From Pseudomonadota bacterium (GTDB lineage Bacteria > Pseudomonadota > Alphaproteobacteria > Rhizobiales > Rhizobiaceae), in assembly GCA_003242525.1 (NCBI GenBank), contig QGUU01000083.1:1-8574 (forward strand): a DNA stretch of 8,574 bases. Direction: 5' to 3'. Made by a program: the position numbers and the translations under genes. How positions within the stretch are numbered: the first letter of the stretch is position 1; every line of letters begins with the position of its first letter. Shown here piece by piece: positions 1-6,690 of the stretch. The notes below the pieces were generated by a model that saw only the letters and a list, made by a program, of their open reading frames with translations, made no database searches and was not told the origin of the DNA.

Positions 1-198
1 GATGGTCCCGGCATTCCTGCCGAAAAGGCGCTGGAGGCGATGCAACGCGGCCGGCGCCTCGATGAAACCAAGCCCGGCACTGGTCTTGGGCTTGCCATTG
101 TTGCGGACCTCGTCAACGAATATGGAGGCACTTTCATGCTGGAGCGTTCGAGCCAGGGCGGATTAAGGGCCACCATTCGGCTTGGGAGCGTGGTATGA
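1..198 (+). CDS. Sensor histidine kinase, C-terminal fragment (PhoQ/FeuQ-type), 5' truncated
   Basis: Only the last 65 codons are present, open at the left edge and ending in TGA at 196-198. The fragment is the end of a GHKL ATPase domain. It starts in the G1 box (DGPGIP, residues 1-6 of the fragment), continues through a lid segment with RGRRLDETKPG, then the G2 box GTGLGLAIV (about residues 27-35), and ends in the usual last strand (GGLRATIRLG). This domain binds ATP and phosphorylates the kinase's own histidine, which then passes phosphate to a response regulator. The RGRRLDETKPGTGLGLAIV segment resembles the PhoQ/FeuQ group more than EnvZ-like kinases. In Sinorhizobium, feuPQ is, as I recall, close to the cytochrome c maturation genes, so FeuQ is my best guess. 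That rests on a short fragment plus remembered synteny, so the symbol is left blank. The sensor part and partner regulator are outside the window. Confidence 0.88.
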   Translation, partial: DGPGIPAEKALEAMQRGRRLDETKPGTGLGLAIVADLVNEYGGTFMLERSSQGGLRATIRLGSVV

Positions 199-294
199 TC
201 CCATGTGGTCGTGAGGCGGCCAAATTTAGAACAAATATCAACGGTAACGCCGCGCGTCACTTCTACCTTCGGCGGCTTTGAACTGGTGACTGGC

Positions 295-744
295 ATGAAT
301 TTTCGCGTGGTTCCTGTCGTCGTGTCGGCCGTTCTGCTGGCTGCCTGCAGCACAAGCTCGCGCACAGATGCCGGCGGCGGCGGCTTGCTGGGCGGACTTT
401 CCGGCTCGTCGGCGTCGTCCGGTGGCAGAGTGGCCAACAATATTATAGCCGCGCTGAATGGCGGCCTCGTCGGCGGCCCGGTGGGTGCCGGTCTGAGCGA
501 GCGTGAAAAGCGCAATGCGCTGGAGGCCGAATACCGTGCGCTGGAATACACAGCCAGCGGCCAGCCTGTTCCTTGGCAAGGAAATGCGGGGCGTTCCGGC
601 GAGGTGGTAGCCGCCCAACCCTATCGCGTCGGCTCGCAGGATTGCCGGCAATACAAGCAGACCGTCATTGTCGGTGGTGTGACTTCGACCGCGCGTGGCA
701 CGGCCTGCCGCAATCCCGATGGAAGCTGGTCTTTGTTGAGCTGA
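295..744 (+). CDS. Outer-membrane-type lipoprotein, 17 kDa surface antigen family (RT0821/Lpp0805-like)
   Basis: A 149-residue protein. The ATG at 295 is chosen because it gives a clean lipoprotein signal: Arg4, hydrophobic stretch residues 5-17, lipobox L15-A16-A17 followed by lipidated Cys18. An in-frame GTG at 205 would add 30 residues that bury the signal. Ser19 and Thr20 after the Cys do not suggest an inner-membrane retention (+2 Asp) signal, so outer membrane sorting is likely. Residues 23-44 are Gly/Ser-rich, and residues 56-67 (NGGLVGGPVGAG) look like a short glycine-zipper remnant. The C-terminal half (about 78-147) ends in TARGTACRNPDGSW, characteristic of the 17 kDa surface antigen domain. 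Cys117 and Cys138 could form a disulfide. The family is widespread in Hyphomicrobiales and its function is unknown, with a structural envelope role usually assumed. No good Shine-Dalgarno is visible upstream of 295. It lies 96 nt after the kinase and 82 nt before ccmI. Confidence 0.85.
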   Translation: MNFRVVPVVVSAVLLAACSTSSRTDAGGGGLLGGLSGSSASSGGRVANNIIAALNGGLVGGPVGAGLSEREKRNALEAEYRALEYTASGQPVPWQGNAGRSGEVVAAQPYRVGSQDCRQYKQTVIVGGVTSTARGTACRNPDGSWSLLS

Positions 745-790
745 CCGCCCGCCGGCCGTGATGCCGCCAAAGGGTCGCAGCATGGCGGTG

Positions 791-819
791 TTGGCAGCAT
801 TGGGCTGCATCGCTATTTG
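791..819 (+). promoter_or_regulatory. Weak candidate promoter before the ccm operon
   Basis: TTGGCA at 791-796 (5 of 6 to TTGACA), a 17-nt spacer, then TATTTG at 814-819 (3 of 6 to TATAAT). The predicted start of transcription would fall almost on the ccmI ATG, so it would give a nearly leaderless message. The 82-nt gap 745-826 is the only intergenic space before four tightly packed genes, so a promoter is expected here or further upstream. The -10 match is poor and chance is a real alternative. Confidence 0.22.
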
Positions 820-826
820 AAGGGGC

Positions 827-1969
827 ATGATCTTTTGGGTCGTTGCCGTTGCTCTGACGCTGTGTGCGAGCCTCGCAGTGCTGCTGCCGTTGACCGGCCG
901 GTCGCGGGAGGTGGCCGCTGCTGCCGATCATGATCTCGAGGTCTACCGCGATCAGTTGGCTGAGCTCGATCGCGATGTCGCCCGTGGTGCCATCCCGCTG
1001 GCGGAGGCCGAGCAGGCCCGGGCCGAGATAGGGCGCCGCATCATCCGCATTGGTCGATCCGAAAAGAACGAGGCACAGCTGACAACCAGCGCCACCGGGC
1101 GATTGGTGCGCCGTGTGTCCGCTGCCGCCGTGCTTGCCGTGCCGCTGGTAAGCTGGGGGCTGTACGCCGGGATCGGATCGCCCGATCTCCCCTCCCAGCC
1201 GCTCGCTGCGCGACTGCAGAAGAATCCTGCTCAAAGTACCGTGGATGAACTGGTCGCCAGGGCAGAGTCCCACCTTGCCGCAAATCCGAACGACGGGCGC
1301 GGCTGGGATGTCCTGGCACCCATATATGTGCGCATGCAGCGCTATTCCGACGCCGCTGCTGCTTACCGTCATGCCATTCGCCTGCTGGGGTCGACCGCTG
1401 CCCGGCAGTCCGGGCTTGGTGAAGCGCTTGCCAATGCCGCTCAGGGGATGGTCACCGCCGATGCGCAGGCTGCCTTTGAGGTAGCCCGGAGCCTGGATCC
1501 CGCCAACCCGAAGGCGAATTTCTACCTGGCGCTGGCGCTGGCGCAGGAAGGCCGGAAGGACGATGCGAAGGCCGCGTGGCAGGCAATGTTTGCCGAATTG
1601 CCATCGTCCTCGCCCTGGCGGCAGGTCGTTGCACAGGCATTGGCGCAAACCGGCGAGAATCAGGCTGGCGACGCCGGGAAAATGGAACCAACGGGAGAGG
1701 CTGCCGCTGACGCGGCGGCCTCCATGTCGGAAGAAGACCGCAACGCGATGATCGAAACGATGGTGGCGGGGCTGGACGAAAGGCTGCGCAACGATCCGCT
1801 CGACGAGGACGGCTGGATGAAGCTGATGCGGTCCTATCTCGTTCTGGGACGCAAGGAGCAGGCCGAGGGCGCCCTGAAACGCGGCGTCGAGGCCTTTGGA
1901 GGGGAAAGCGAGCAGGCAAGGAAACTGGCGGCGTTTGGAGAATCGCTGGGCCTTTCGTTGAAGGAGTAG
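827..1969 (+). CDS. ccmI: Cytochrome c maturation protein CcmI (CycH), TPR apocytochrome chaperone
   Basis: CcmI captures apocytochrome c in the periplasm through a TPR domain and hands it to the CcmF/CcmH haem ligase. The 380-residue product has the family layout: a first membrane helix (about 1-22), a cytoplasmic coiled segment with the hallmark HDLEVYRDQLAELDRD at 35-50, a second helix (about 97-116), then a periplasmic helical-repeat region with TPR-like units around 139-187 and 193-257, a Glu/Ala-rich linker (278-303), and a C-terminal repeat region (305-370). The ATG at 827 is chosen because the N terminus MIFWVV begins the first helix directly and an in-frame TGA (818-820) lies just upstream. 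The purine run AAGGGG (820-825) ends one base before the ATG, closer than an ideal Shine-Dalgarno. It is the first gene of ccmIEFH; in E. coli the same region is fused to the C terminus of CcmH. Confidence 0.95.
   Translation: MIFWVVAVALTLCASLAVLLPLTGRSREVAAAADHDLEVYRDQLAELDRDVARGAIPLAEAEQARAEIGRRIIRIGRSEKNEAQLTTSATGRLVRRVSAAAVLAVPLVSWGLYAGIGSPDLPSQPLAARLQKNPAQSTVDELVARAESHLAANPNDGRGWDVLAPIYVRMQRYSDAAAAYRHAIRLLGSTAARQSGLGEALANAAQGMVTADAQAAFEVARSLDPANPKANFYLALALAQEGRKDDAKAAWQAMFAELPSSSPWRQVVAQALAQTGENQAGDAGKMEPTGEAAADAAASMSEEDRNAMIETMVAGLDERLRNDPLDEDGWMKLMRSYLVLGRKEQAEGALKRGVEAFGGESEQARKLAAFGESLGLSLKE
1961..1966 (+). promoter_or_regulatory. Ribosome binding site fixing the GTG start of ccmE
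   Basis: AAGGAG overlaps the last codons of ccmI and lies 6 nt before the GTG at 1973. It supports the non-ATG start, because no nearby ATG would give the correct CcmE N terminus. Its position inside ccmI implies translation of the two genes is coupled. Confidence 0.8.
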
Positions 1970-1972
1970 GCC

Positions 1973-2416
1973 GTGACGCGCAAGCAGAAACGATTTGCCG
2001 TGATTTTGGGTGGTCTCGCCTTTCTTGGTGCAGCCACCGGACTTACCTTCTATGCGCTGGGCCAGAAGGCATCCTATTTCTATATGCCGGCCGATCTGGC
2101 GTCCGCCGATGTTCAGCCTGGCCAGCGTATCCGTCTGGGCGGACTGGTCGAGGACGGCACCATCGTTCGCGGTGCCGATGCCTCCGTAAGTTTCGCCGTG
2201 ACTGACCATGAAAGCTCGGTCAAGGTTTCCTACAAGGGCGTCCTTCCCGATCTTTTCCGCGAAGGGCAAGGTGTGATTACTGAGGGCAGCTTTGGCGCCG
2301 ACGGCATGTTCATTGCCGACAGCGTTCTTGCCAAGCACGACGAGCGCTACATGCCCAAGGAAGTGGCCGAAGGGCTGAAGGAAAAGGGCGTCTGGGTGGA
2401 AAGCGAAGGCGACTGA
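1973..2416 (+). CDS. ccmE: Cytochrome c maturation haem chaperone CcmE (CycJ)
   Basis: CcmE is a membrane-anchored periplasmic protein that receives haem from CcmC with CcmABD, holds it by an unusual covalent bond to one histidine, and gives it to CcmF. The 147-residue product has a basic N terminus (TRKQKR), one membrane helix (about 8-29), the YFYMPADL segment after the helix (35-42), and an OB-fold beta barrel with RLGGLVEDG at 54-62. The haem-binding motif HxxxY is H122-D-E-R-Y126, matching His130 and Tyr134 of E. coli CcmE. The flexible tail ends with an acidic stretch. The His makes it a classical HxxxY type, not the CxxxY type of some archaea and delta-proteobacteria. The start is GTG, supported by AAGGAG 6 nt upstream. 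The stop TGA shares one base with the ATG of ccmF. Confidence 0.97.
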   Translation: MTRKQKRFAVILGGLAFLGAATGLTFYALGQKASYFYMPADLASADVQPGQRIRLGGLVEDGTIVRGADASVSFAVTDHESSVKVSYKGVLPDLFREGQGVITEGSFGADGMFIADSVLAKHDERYMPKEVAEGLKEKGVWVESEGD

Positions 2417-4404
2417 TGATCGAAATCGGACATTTCGCGCTCGTTCTGGCCTTTGCGCTCGCCCTGGTACAGGCGACCGTCCCGCTTGTGGGTACGCGCA
2501 TCGGCGATGAGCGCATGATGGCAAGCGCGGGGACGGTTGCCGTGGCCTGCTTCGCGCTGACGGCGTTGTCCTTCGCCGTACTTGCCTCTGCCTACGCTCT
2601 GTCCGATTTCTCGGTAGCGAATGTGTGGGAGAACTCCCATTCGCTGAAGCCGATGCTCTACAAGATCACCGGAACATGGGGCAACCACGAAGGCTCCATG
2701 CTGCTGTGGGTGCTGATCCTCACCTTCTTCGGTTCGCTGGTTGCTGTCTTCGGGGGCAACCTGCCAGCATCACTGAAGGCCAATGTACTGGCCGTCCAGG
2801 GCATGATCGGCGCGGTCTTTCTCCTGTTCGTCCTGATTACCTCCAATCCTTTCGTGCGGCTTGACCCTGCCCCGATCGAAGGCCGGGACCTGAACCCCGT
2901 GCTGCAAGACATCGGGCTCGCGGTTCATCCGCCATTGCTATATCTCGGCTATGTCGGCTTTTCCGTCTGCTTCTCCTTCGCCGTTGCCGCGCTGATCGAC
3001 GGGCGCATTGATGCCGCCTGGGCACGCTGGGTGCGGCCATGGACGCTGGTTGCCTGGGTTTTCCTCACCGGCGGCATCGCCATGGGTTCCTACTGGGCCT
3101 ACTACGAGCTTGGCTGGGGAGGGTTCTGGTTCTGGGACCCGGTGGAGAATGCGTCCTTCATGCCCTGGCTATCCGGCACGGCGCTGCTTCACTCCGCAAT
3201 TGTCATGGAAAAGCGCTCGGCCCTCAAGATCTGGACGCTGCTGCTTTCCATTCTGACCTTCTCTCTTTCCTTGCTGGGCACATTTCTGGTGCGTTCCGGC
3301 GTCCTCACTTCGGTTCACGCCTTCGCTAGCGACCCGAGCCGGGGCGTGTTCATTCTGTGCATTCTCGTGCTCTTCATTGGCGGTTCCCTGGCGCTGTTTG
3401 CCCTGCGTGCCTCCGCGCTGACTCCCGGCGGCCTGTTTCAGCCCATCTCGCGCGAGGGCGCCCTGGTGCTGAACAATCTCTTCCTCACCACGGCGACCGC
3501 GACCATATTGGTCGGAACGCTCTATCCGCTGGTTGTGGAGGCGTTCTCGCAAGACAAGATTTCCGTCGGCGCGCCGTTCTTCAATCTGACCTTCGCGCCC
3601 TTGATGGTGCCTCTTCTCATCCTCGTTCCGTTCGGGCCTCTTCTGGCCTGGAAACGCGGCGACGCACTGGCTGCGGCGCAACGGCTCATGGCAGCATTTG
3701 CGCTCGCGCTGCTGGCTGTGTTGATAACCTACCTTTTCATCGACGGAGCTTCGGTCCTTGCTGCACTAGGGGCCGGATTGGGGTTCTGGCTCATCTTCGG
3801 GGCACTGACGGACCTCGCAGTGAAGTCCGGAGCAGGGAGCGCGTCCCTGGCTACGATGGCGAAGCGTTTCGCGGGCCTGCCGCGCTCCATGTTCGGCACG
3901 GCGCTGGCTCATCTGGGCCTCGGCCTGACCGTCCTCGGCATTGTCGGAACGCTGGGCTTCGGTGCGGAGAAAATACTCGCCATGCGCCCCGGCGAGACAG
4001 TGGAAATCGCTGACCATACATTGCGTTTTGACGGGATCTATCCTGTCCGTGGCCCGAACTATACCGAAAGCCGTGGACGCTTTTATCTGCTCGATGCAGC
4101 CGGCAATCCGAAGGCCGAGATCAGTTCTGCCAAACGCCTGTTCCCCGTCCGTCAGACCACCACGACCGAAGCCGGCATCCGCACGATGGGCTTTAGCCAG
4201 CTTTATATTTCGCTGGGCGACGAGACGACCGACGGTGGCACGGTGGTCCGCATCTGGTGGAAGCCGCTGGTGACGCTGATCTGGGGCGGTGCATTGGTCA
4301 TGATGCTCGGAGGAGCAATGTCGCTGGCAGACCGCAGGCTGCGGGTGGGCGCTCCGGGGCGGCGCAGAAAGCCCGCGGAAGCAGCGACTGCAGGTGCCAC
4401 ATGA
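2416..4404 (+). CDS. ccmF: Cytochrome c haem lyase subunit CcmF (CycK)
   Basis: CcmF is the large multi-pass inner-membrane core of the haem ligase. It takes haem from CcmE, keeps the iron reduced by its own b haem, and attaches haem to the CXXCH cysteines of apocytochromes. The 662-residue product has family length and many hydrophobic helices. The tryptophan-rich WWD domain is at 234-251 ([12 protein letters not shown] and on). The four conserved histidines are all visible: H171 (in [10 protein letters not shown]) and H301 on the periplasmic side, H259 and H499 in membrane helices, corresponding to E. coli His173, His303, His261 and His491. HEGS is at 91-94. A periplasmic domain spans about 515-615, followed by the last helix (616-636) and a short basic tail. 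The ATG at 2416 overlaps the ccmE stop (TGATG), and the stop overlaps the ccmH start (ATGA), so expression is translationally coupled. There is no sign of frameshift. Confidence 0.97.
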   Translation: MIEIGHFALVLAFALALVQATVPLVGTRIGDERMMASAGTVAVACFALTALSFAVLASAYALSDFSVANVWENSHSLKPMLYKITGTWGNHEGSMLLWVLILTFFGSLVAVFGGNLPASLKANVLAVQGMIGAVFLLFVLITSNPFVRLDPAPIEGRDLNPVLQDIGLAVHPPLLYLGYVGFSVCFSFAVAALIDGRIDAAWARWVRPWTLVAWVFLTGGIAMGSYWAYYELGWGGFWFWDPVENASFMPWLSGTALLHSAIVMEKRSALKIWTLLLSILTFSLSLLGTFLVRSGVLTSVHAFASDPSRGVFILCILVLFIGGSLALFALRASALTPGGLFQPISREGALVLNNLFLTTATATILVGTLYPLVVEAFSQDKISVGAPFFNLTFAPLMVPLLILVPFGPLLAWKRGDALAAAQRLMAAFALALLAVLITYLFIDGASVLAALGAGLGFWLIFGALTDLAVKSGAGSASLATMAKRFAGLPRSMFGTALAHLGLGLTVLGIVGTLGFGAEKILAMRPGETVEIADHTLRFDGIYPVRGPNYTESRGRFYLLDAAGNPKAEISSAKRLFPVRQTTTTEAGIRTMGFSQLYISLGDETTDGGTVVRIWWKPLVTLIWGGALVMMLGGAMSLADRRLRVGAPGRRRKPAEAATAGAT

Positions 4405-4871
4405 CCGTGCTTCGGCGCCTTCTCCTCCTTGCCGGCCTATTGTTGCCGGTGCTGGTTGTCGGGGCGGCACAGGCCGTCACGCCGGACGAGATGCTTGCTG
4501 ATCCGGCTCTTGAGGCGCGCGCGCGGGCAATCTCCGAAGGGTTGCGCTGCATGGTGTGCCAGAACCAGTCGATCGATGAATCCGACGCCGATCTTGCCCG
4601 CGACCTGCGCCTGCTCGTGCGCGAGCGCCTGAAGGCTGGCGACAGCGACGGGCAGGTGATCGACTATGTCGTTTCCCGCTACGGCGATTTCGTGCTGCTC
4701 AAGCCGCGTTTCGGCCCCCGCACGCTCCTGCTGTGGGGTGCGCCCGTGCTGCTGCTCGCAGCCGGTGCAGCTTTCCTGGTTCACGGCATTCGCTCGCGCC
4801 GGAAAACTGCCGCGCAACCGCTGACCGAGGCGGAGAAATCCGAACTGGAAGCATTGTTGCGCGGCGACTGA
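4401..4871 (+). CDS. ccmH: Cytochrome c maturation thiol-disulfide protein CcmH (CycL)
   Basis: CcmH is a periplasm-facing, membrane-anchored thiol oxidoreductase that keeps the two cysteines of the apocytochrome CXXCH reduced and works with CcmF and CcmI. The 156-residue product has a signal sequence (residues 1-25, likely cut after AQA), the helical domain with active-site LRC50-M-V-C53-QN, the following conserved D/E-rich helices ([14 protein letters not shown]), the YGDFVLLKP segment (94-102), and a C-terminal membrane helix (about 109-130) with a short basic cytoplasmic tail. The start at 4401 overlaps the ccmF stop as ATGA. Longer in-frame starts upstream would lie inside ccmF and hide the signal sequence. 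This is the short form without the CcmI-like extension seen in E. coli CcmH, consistent with the separate ccmI here. It is the last gene of the operon. Confidence 0.96.
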   Translation: MTVLRRLLLLAGLLLPVLVVGAAQAVTPDEMLADPALEARARAISEGLRCMVCQNQSIDESDADLARDLRLLVRERLKAGDSDGQVIDYVVSRYGDFVLLKPRFGPRTLLLWGAPVLLLAAGAAFLVHGIRSRRKTAAQPLTEAEKSELEALLRGD

Positions 4872-4899
4872 CCGCGCAGCCCGCCAACATTACGAAATT

Positions 4900-4928
4900 T
4901 TCACAAACCGGAAATGGCCCGGTAATGT
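4900..4928 (+). promoter_or_regulatory. Candidate sigma70-type promoter for degP
   Basis: TTCACA at 4900-4905 (5 of 6 to TTGACA) is followed by a 17-nt spacer and TAATGT at 4923-4928 (first, second and last bases match TATAAT). It lies in a short AT-rich patch of the 130-nt gap between ccmH and degP, and would start transcription near 4935, giving a leader of about 65 nt. An inverted repeat ACATTAC (4887-4893) / GTAATGT (4922-4928) brackets the promoter, with one arm covering the -10, which could be an operator. I looked for sigma32-like and extracytoplasmic sigma (GGAAC/GTT) promoters and saw no convincing match. Confidence 0.4.
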
Positions 4929-4952
4929 GGGACACACTACCTCTTGGGCAAA

Positions 4953-4969
4953 GATGCCGTTCGGGCATC
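4953..4969 (+). other. Small hairpin in the degP leader
   Basis: GATGCC (4953-4958) and GGCATC (4964-4969) form a perfect 6-bp stem with a 5-nt loop (GTTCG). It sits about 20 nt before the degP ribosome binding site and is not followed by a T run, so it is not a standard intrinsic terminator. It could stabilise the leader, act as a weak operon-end signal, or be chance. Confidence 0.35.
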
Positions 4970-4989
4970 CTTGAAAGGCTTTCGTACCG

Positions 4990-4995
4990 AGAGGA
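4990..4995 (+). promoter_or_regulatory. Ribosome binding site of degP
   Basis: AGAGGA 6 nt before the ATG at 5002. It supports this start over downstream in-frame ATGs such as the one at residue 16, which would truncate the basic signal-peptide N region. Confidence 0.7.
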
Positions 4996-5001
4996 TAGAC
5001 C

Positions 5002-6522
5002 ATGAACAGTTCCCGAAGAACTTCCTCACGCCTTCACACCCGGCTGATGGCAGCCGTTGCCTCGCTGGCGATTGCCGGCGCAATCGGGGTCGGCGCGGTT
5101 ACCACCGGCACGGCGCCGGTTCTGGCAGATGCCGTGAAGGTTGAAGCACCCCAGGTTCCCAGCTTCGCGGACGTGGTCGAAAAGGTCTCGCCCGCCGTTG
5201 TTAGCGTCCGAGTGAAGGCGGATGTCACGGCAGCGTCCGATCGTGGCCGGGGGATGTTCTCCTTCGGCCCCGACGATCTGCCGAATGATCCGAATCTGCG
5301 CCGCTTCTTCAGGCAGTTTCCGGGTTTCGGCAATCAGGACCGCGCCCGCCCACCGCGAAACCGCGACAAGGTGCGTCCGATAGCACAGGGCTCCGGCTTC
5401 TTCATTTCCGGTGACGGCTACCTGGTCACCAACAACCATGTGGTCGAGGAAGGCAGTGCCTTCACCGTGGTCATGGACAATGGCGACGAGCTTGATGCCA
5501 AGCTGGTTGGCACCGATCCGCGGACGGATCTCGCCGTGCTCAAGGTGGACGGCGAGGGGCGGAACTTCACCTATGTTGACTTTGCCGACGACTCCGCGGT
5601 TCGGGTTGGCGATTGGGTCGTCGCGGTTGGCAATCCCTTCGGCCTCGGCGGAACGGTCACCGCCGGCATCGTTTCGGCGCGCGGTCGTGACATCGGCGCG
5701 GGCCCCTATGACGACTTCATCCAGATCGATGCGGCAGTGAACCGCGGCAACTCTGGTGGTCCTGCGTTCAATCTGAGCGGCCAGGTCGTCGGGATCAATA
5801 CGGCCATCTTCTCGCCTTCCGGCGGAAATGTCGGCATCGCCTTCGCCATTCCGGCTTCGACCGCCAAGACGGTCGTCGGCGACCTCATCAAGAACGGCTC
5901 GGTCAACCGTGGCTGGCTCGGCGTCGAAATCCAGCCGGTCACCAAAGACATTGCCGAGTCTCTCGGCCTGACGGACGAGAAGGGCGCGCTGGTCGCGAAG
6001 GCCCAGGATGACGGCCCGGCCAAGAAGGCGGGCATCGTCGCGGGCGATGTCATCACCCAGGTTGAGGGCAAGGATGTCAGCTCGGCCAGGGAACTGGCCC
6101 GCATGATTGCAGGCTATGATCCCGGCAAGACGGTAGAGCTCACCGTGCTTCACAACGGCAAGCTCCAGAAGGTCAAGGTGGACCTTGGAAAGTTGCCAGA
6201 CAATGCAAGGGTGGCATCCCGCGACAGCGGCTCCGAGCCTGGCCAGCAAAACTCCCTTGCTGATCTCGGCCTTACCGTTACGCGGGCTGAGGACGGTCCG
6301 GGGCTCGTGGTTACCGATGTCGATCCCGATAGCGATGCGGCGAGCCGGGGTATTCAGGCCGGCGACATCATCGTTGCGGTCAACTCGCAGGAGGTTGGCA
6401 GCGTGGCCGACGTGGCCAAGGCCATGGACGAAGCGGCAAAGGCGGGACGCAAGTCCGTCCTGGTCCAGATCAGCCGCGACGATAGCAATCGCTTCGTCGC
6501 CCTACCCATCACCAAGGGGTGA
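5002..6522 (+). CDS. degP: Periplasmic serine protease/chaperone DegP (HtrA/Do family)
   Basis: DegP degrades or refolds damaged periplasmic and outer membrane proteins. The 506-residue product has a long basic signal sequence (hydrophobic core about 15-38, likely cut after A42 or A44), a trypsin-like domain (about 53-300) and two PDZ domains (about 303-398 and 418-495). The catalytic triad is complete: H146 in VTNNHVVEEG, D176 in TDPRTDLAVLKV, and S251 in NRGNSGGP. The LA-loop region (about 77-125) is Arg/Asp/Pro-rich without cysteines. The length and two PDZ domains match the DegP/MucD type, not DegS. It follows ccmH by 130 nt with its own ribosome site and a possible promoter, so it may be expressed separately from the ccm operon. 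Two strong hairpins start 7 nt after its stop. In rhizobia the corresponding gene next to cycHJKL is called degP1, as I recall. Confidence 0.96.
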   Translation: MNSSRRTSSRLHTRLMAAVASLAIAGAIGVGAVTTGTAPVLADAVKVEAPQVPSFADVVEKVSPAVVSVRVKADVTAASDRGRGMFSFGPDDLPNDPNLRRFFRQFPGFGNQDRARPPRNRDKVRPIAQGSGFFISGDGYLVTNNHVVEEGSAFTVVMDNGDELDAKLVGTDPRTDLAVLKVDGEGRNFTYVDFADDSAVRVGDWVVAVGNPFGLGGTVTAGIVSARGRDIGAGPYDDFIQIDAAVNRGNSGGPAFNLSGQVVGINTAIFSPSGGNVGIAFAIPASTAKTVVGDLIKNGSVNRGWLGVEIQPVTKDIAESLGLTDEKGALVAKAQDDGPAKKAGIVAGDVITQVEGKDVSSARELARMIAGYDPGKTVELTVLHNGKLQKVKVDLGKLPDNARVASRDSGSEPGQQNSLADLGLTVTRAEDGPGLVVTDVDPDSDAASRGIQAGDIIVAVNSQEVGSVADVAKAMDEAAKAGRKSVLVQISRDDSNRFVALPITKG

Positions 6523-6529
6523 GGTTGCT

Positions 6530-6573
6530 CTTTCGGCGCGACGGCTTCATCACGCGAAGCGTCGCGCCGGAAG
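6530..6573 (+). terminator. Long hairpin directly after degP
   Basis: Arm 6530-6543 pairs with 6560-6573 over 14 bp (one G-T), and CTTC 6545-6548 pairs with GAAG 6556-6559 after a single bulged G at 6544, leaving a 7-nt loop. That is 18 pairs in 44 nt, only 7 nt after the degP stop. There is no T run on the + strand after it, so it is not a textbook rho-independent terminator. An mRNA 3'-end stabiliser or partial terminator fits better. Confidence 0.6.
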
Positions 6574-6576
6574 CAG

Positions 6577-6598
6577 GGCGCCGGATACATCCGGCGCC
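6577..6598 (+). terminator. Second, perfect hairpin after degP
   Basis: GGCGCCGGA (6577-6585) pairs perfectly with TCCGGCGCC (6590-6598) around the 4-nt loop TACA; the 22 bases are a near-perfect palindrome. It starts 3 nt after the previous hairpin and is not followed by a T run. The sequence can fold equally on either strand. It may act with the first hairpin as a transcription boundary between degP and the response regulator, or be a member of a dispersed palindromic repeat family. Confidence 0.6.
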
Positions 6599-6617
6599 AC
6601 ATCTGAAGTTTGCTGCG

Positions 6618-6647
6618 TTTCCGCTATCCAAGCCGGGTCGGTATATT
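6618..6647 (+). promoter_or_regulatory. Candidate promoter for the response regulator-kinase pair
   Basis: TTTCCG (6618-6623), an 18-nt spacer, and TATATT (6642-6647, 5 of 6 to TATAAT). Transcription would begin near 6654, leaving a leader of about 37 nt. A second -10-like hexamer, TATAAC at 6679-6684, lies 6 nt before the ATG but has no good -35 partner. The position just after the tandem hairpins supports a promoter somewhere in 6600-6690. Confidence 0.33.
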
Positions 6648-6690
6648 TGCAATGACTAACGCCGGCACTGAAATCGCGTATAACGGCTCC

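Noticed and set aside
205..294. Upstream GTG start adding 30 residues to the lipoprotein
   Set aside because: The extension would place the lipobox Cys at residue 48 behind a polar segment, incompatible with a lipoprotein signal peptide.
764..808. Small stems CCGCCA/TGGCGG (764-769/783-788) and GCAGC/GCTGC (794-798/804-808) before ccmI
   Set aside because: Stems of 5-6 bp are expected by chance in GC-rich DNA, and no T run follows, so I do not call a terminator after the lipoprotein.
665..2524. 619-codon open frame on the minus strand opposite the lipoprotein end, ccmI and ccmE
   Set aside because: It lies fully antisense to well-recognised genes, its translation is low-complexity Arg/Gly/Pro/His-rich with no family features, and such long antisense frames are common in high-GC DNA.
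4257..4400. Extended N terminus for ccmH inside ccmF
   Set aside because: It would bury the signal peptide. The ATG at 4401, in an ATGA overlap with the ccmF stop, is the normal coupled start.
4970..4979. CTTGAAAGG resembling the -35 of a heat-shock (sigma32) promoter before degP
   Set aside because: No CCCCAT-like -10 is found at the required distance, and the site would overlap the ribosome binding region.
5026..6249. 407-codon open frame on the minus strand opposite degP
   Set aside because: It is antisense to a complete DegP with all catalytic motifs. The translation has no recognisable domain and reflects GC-rich codon structure.
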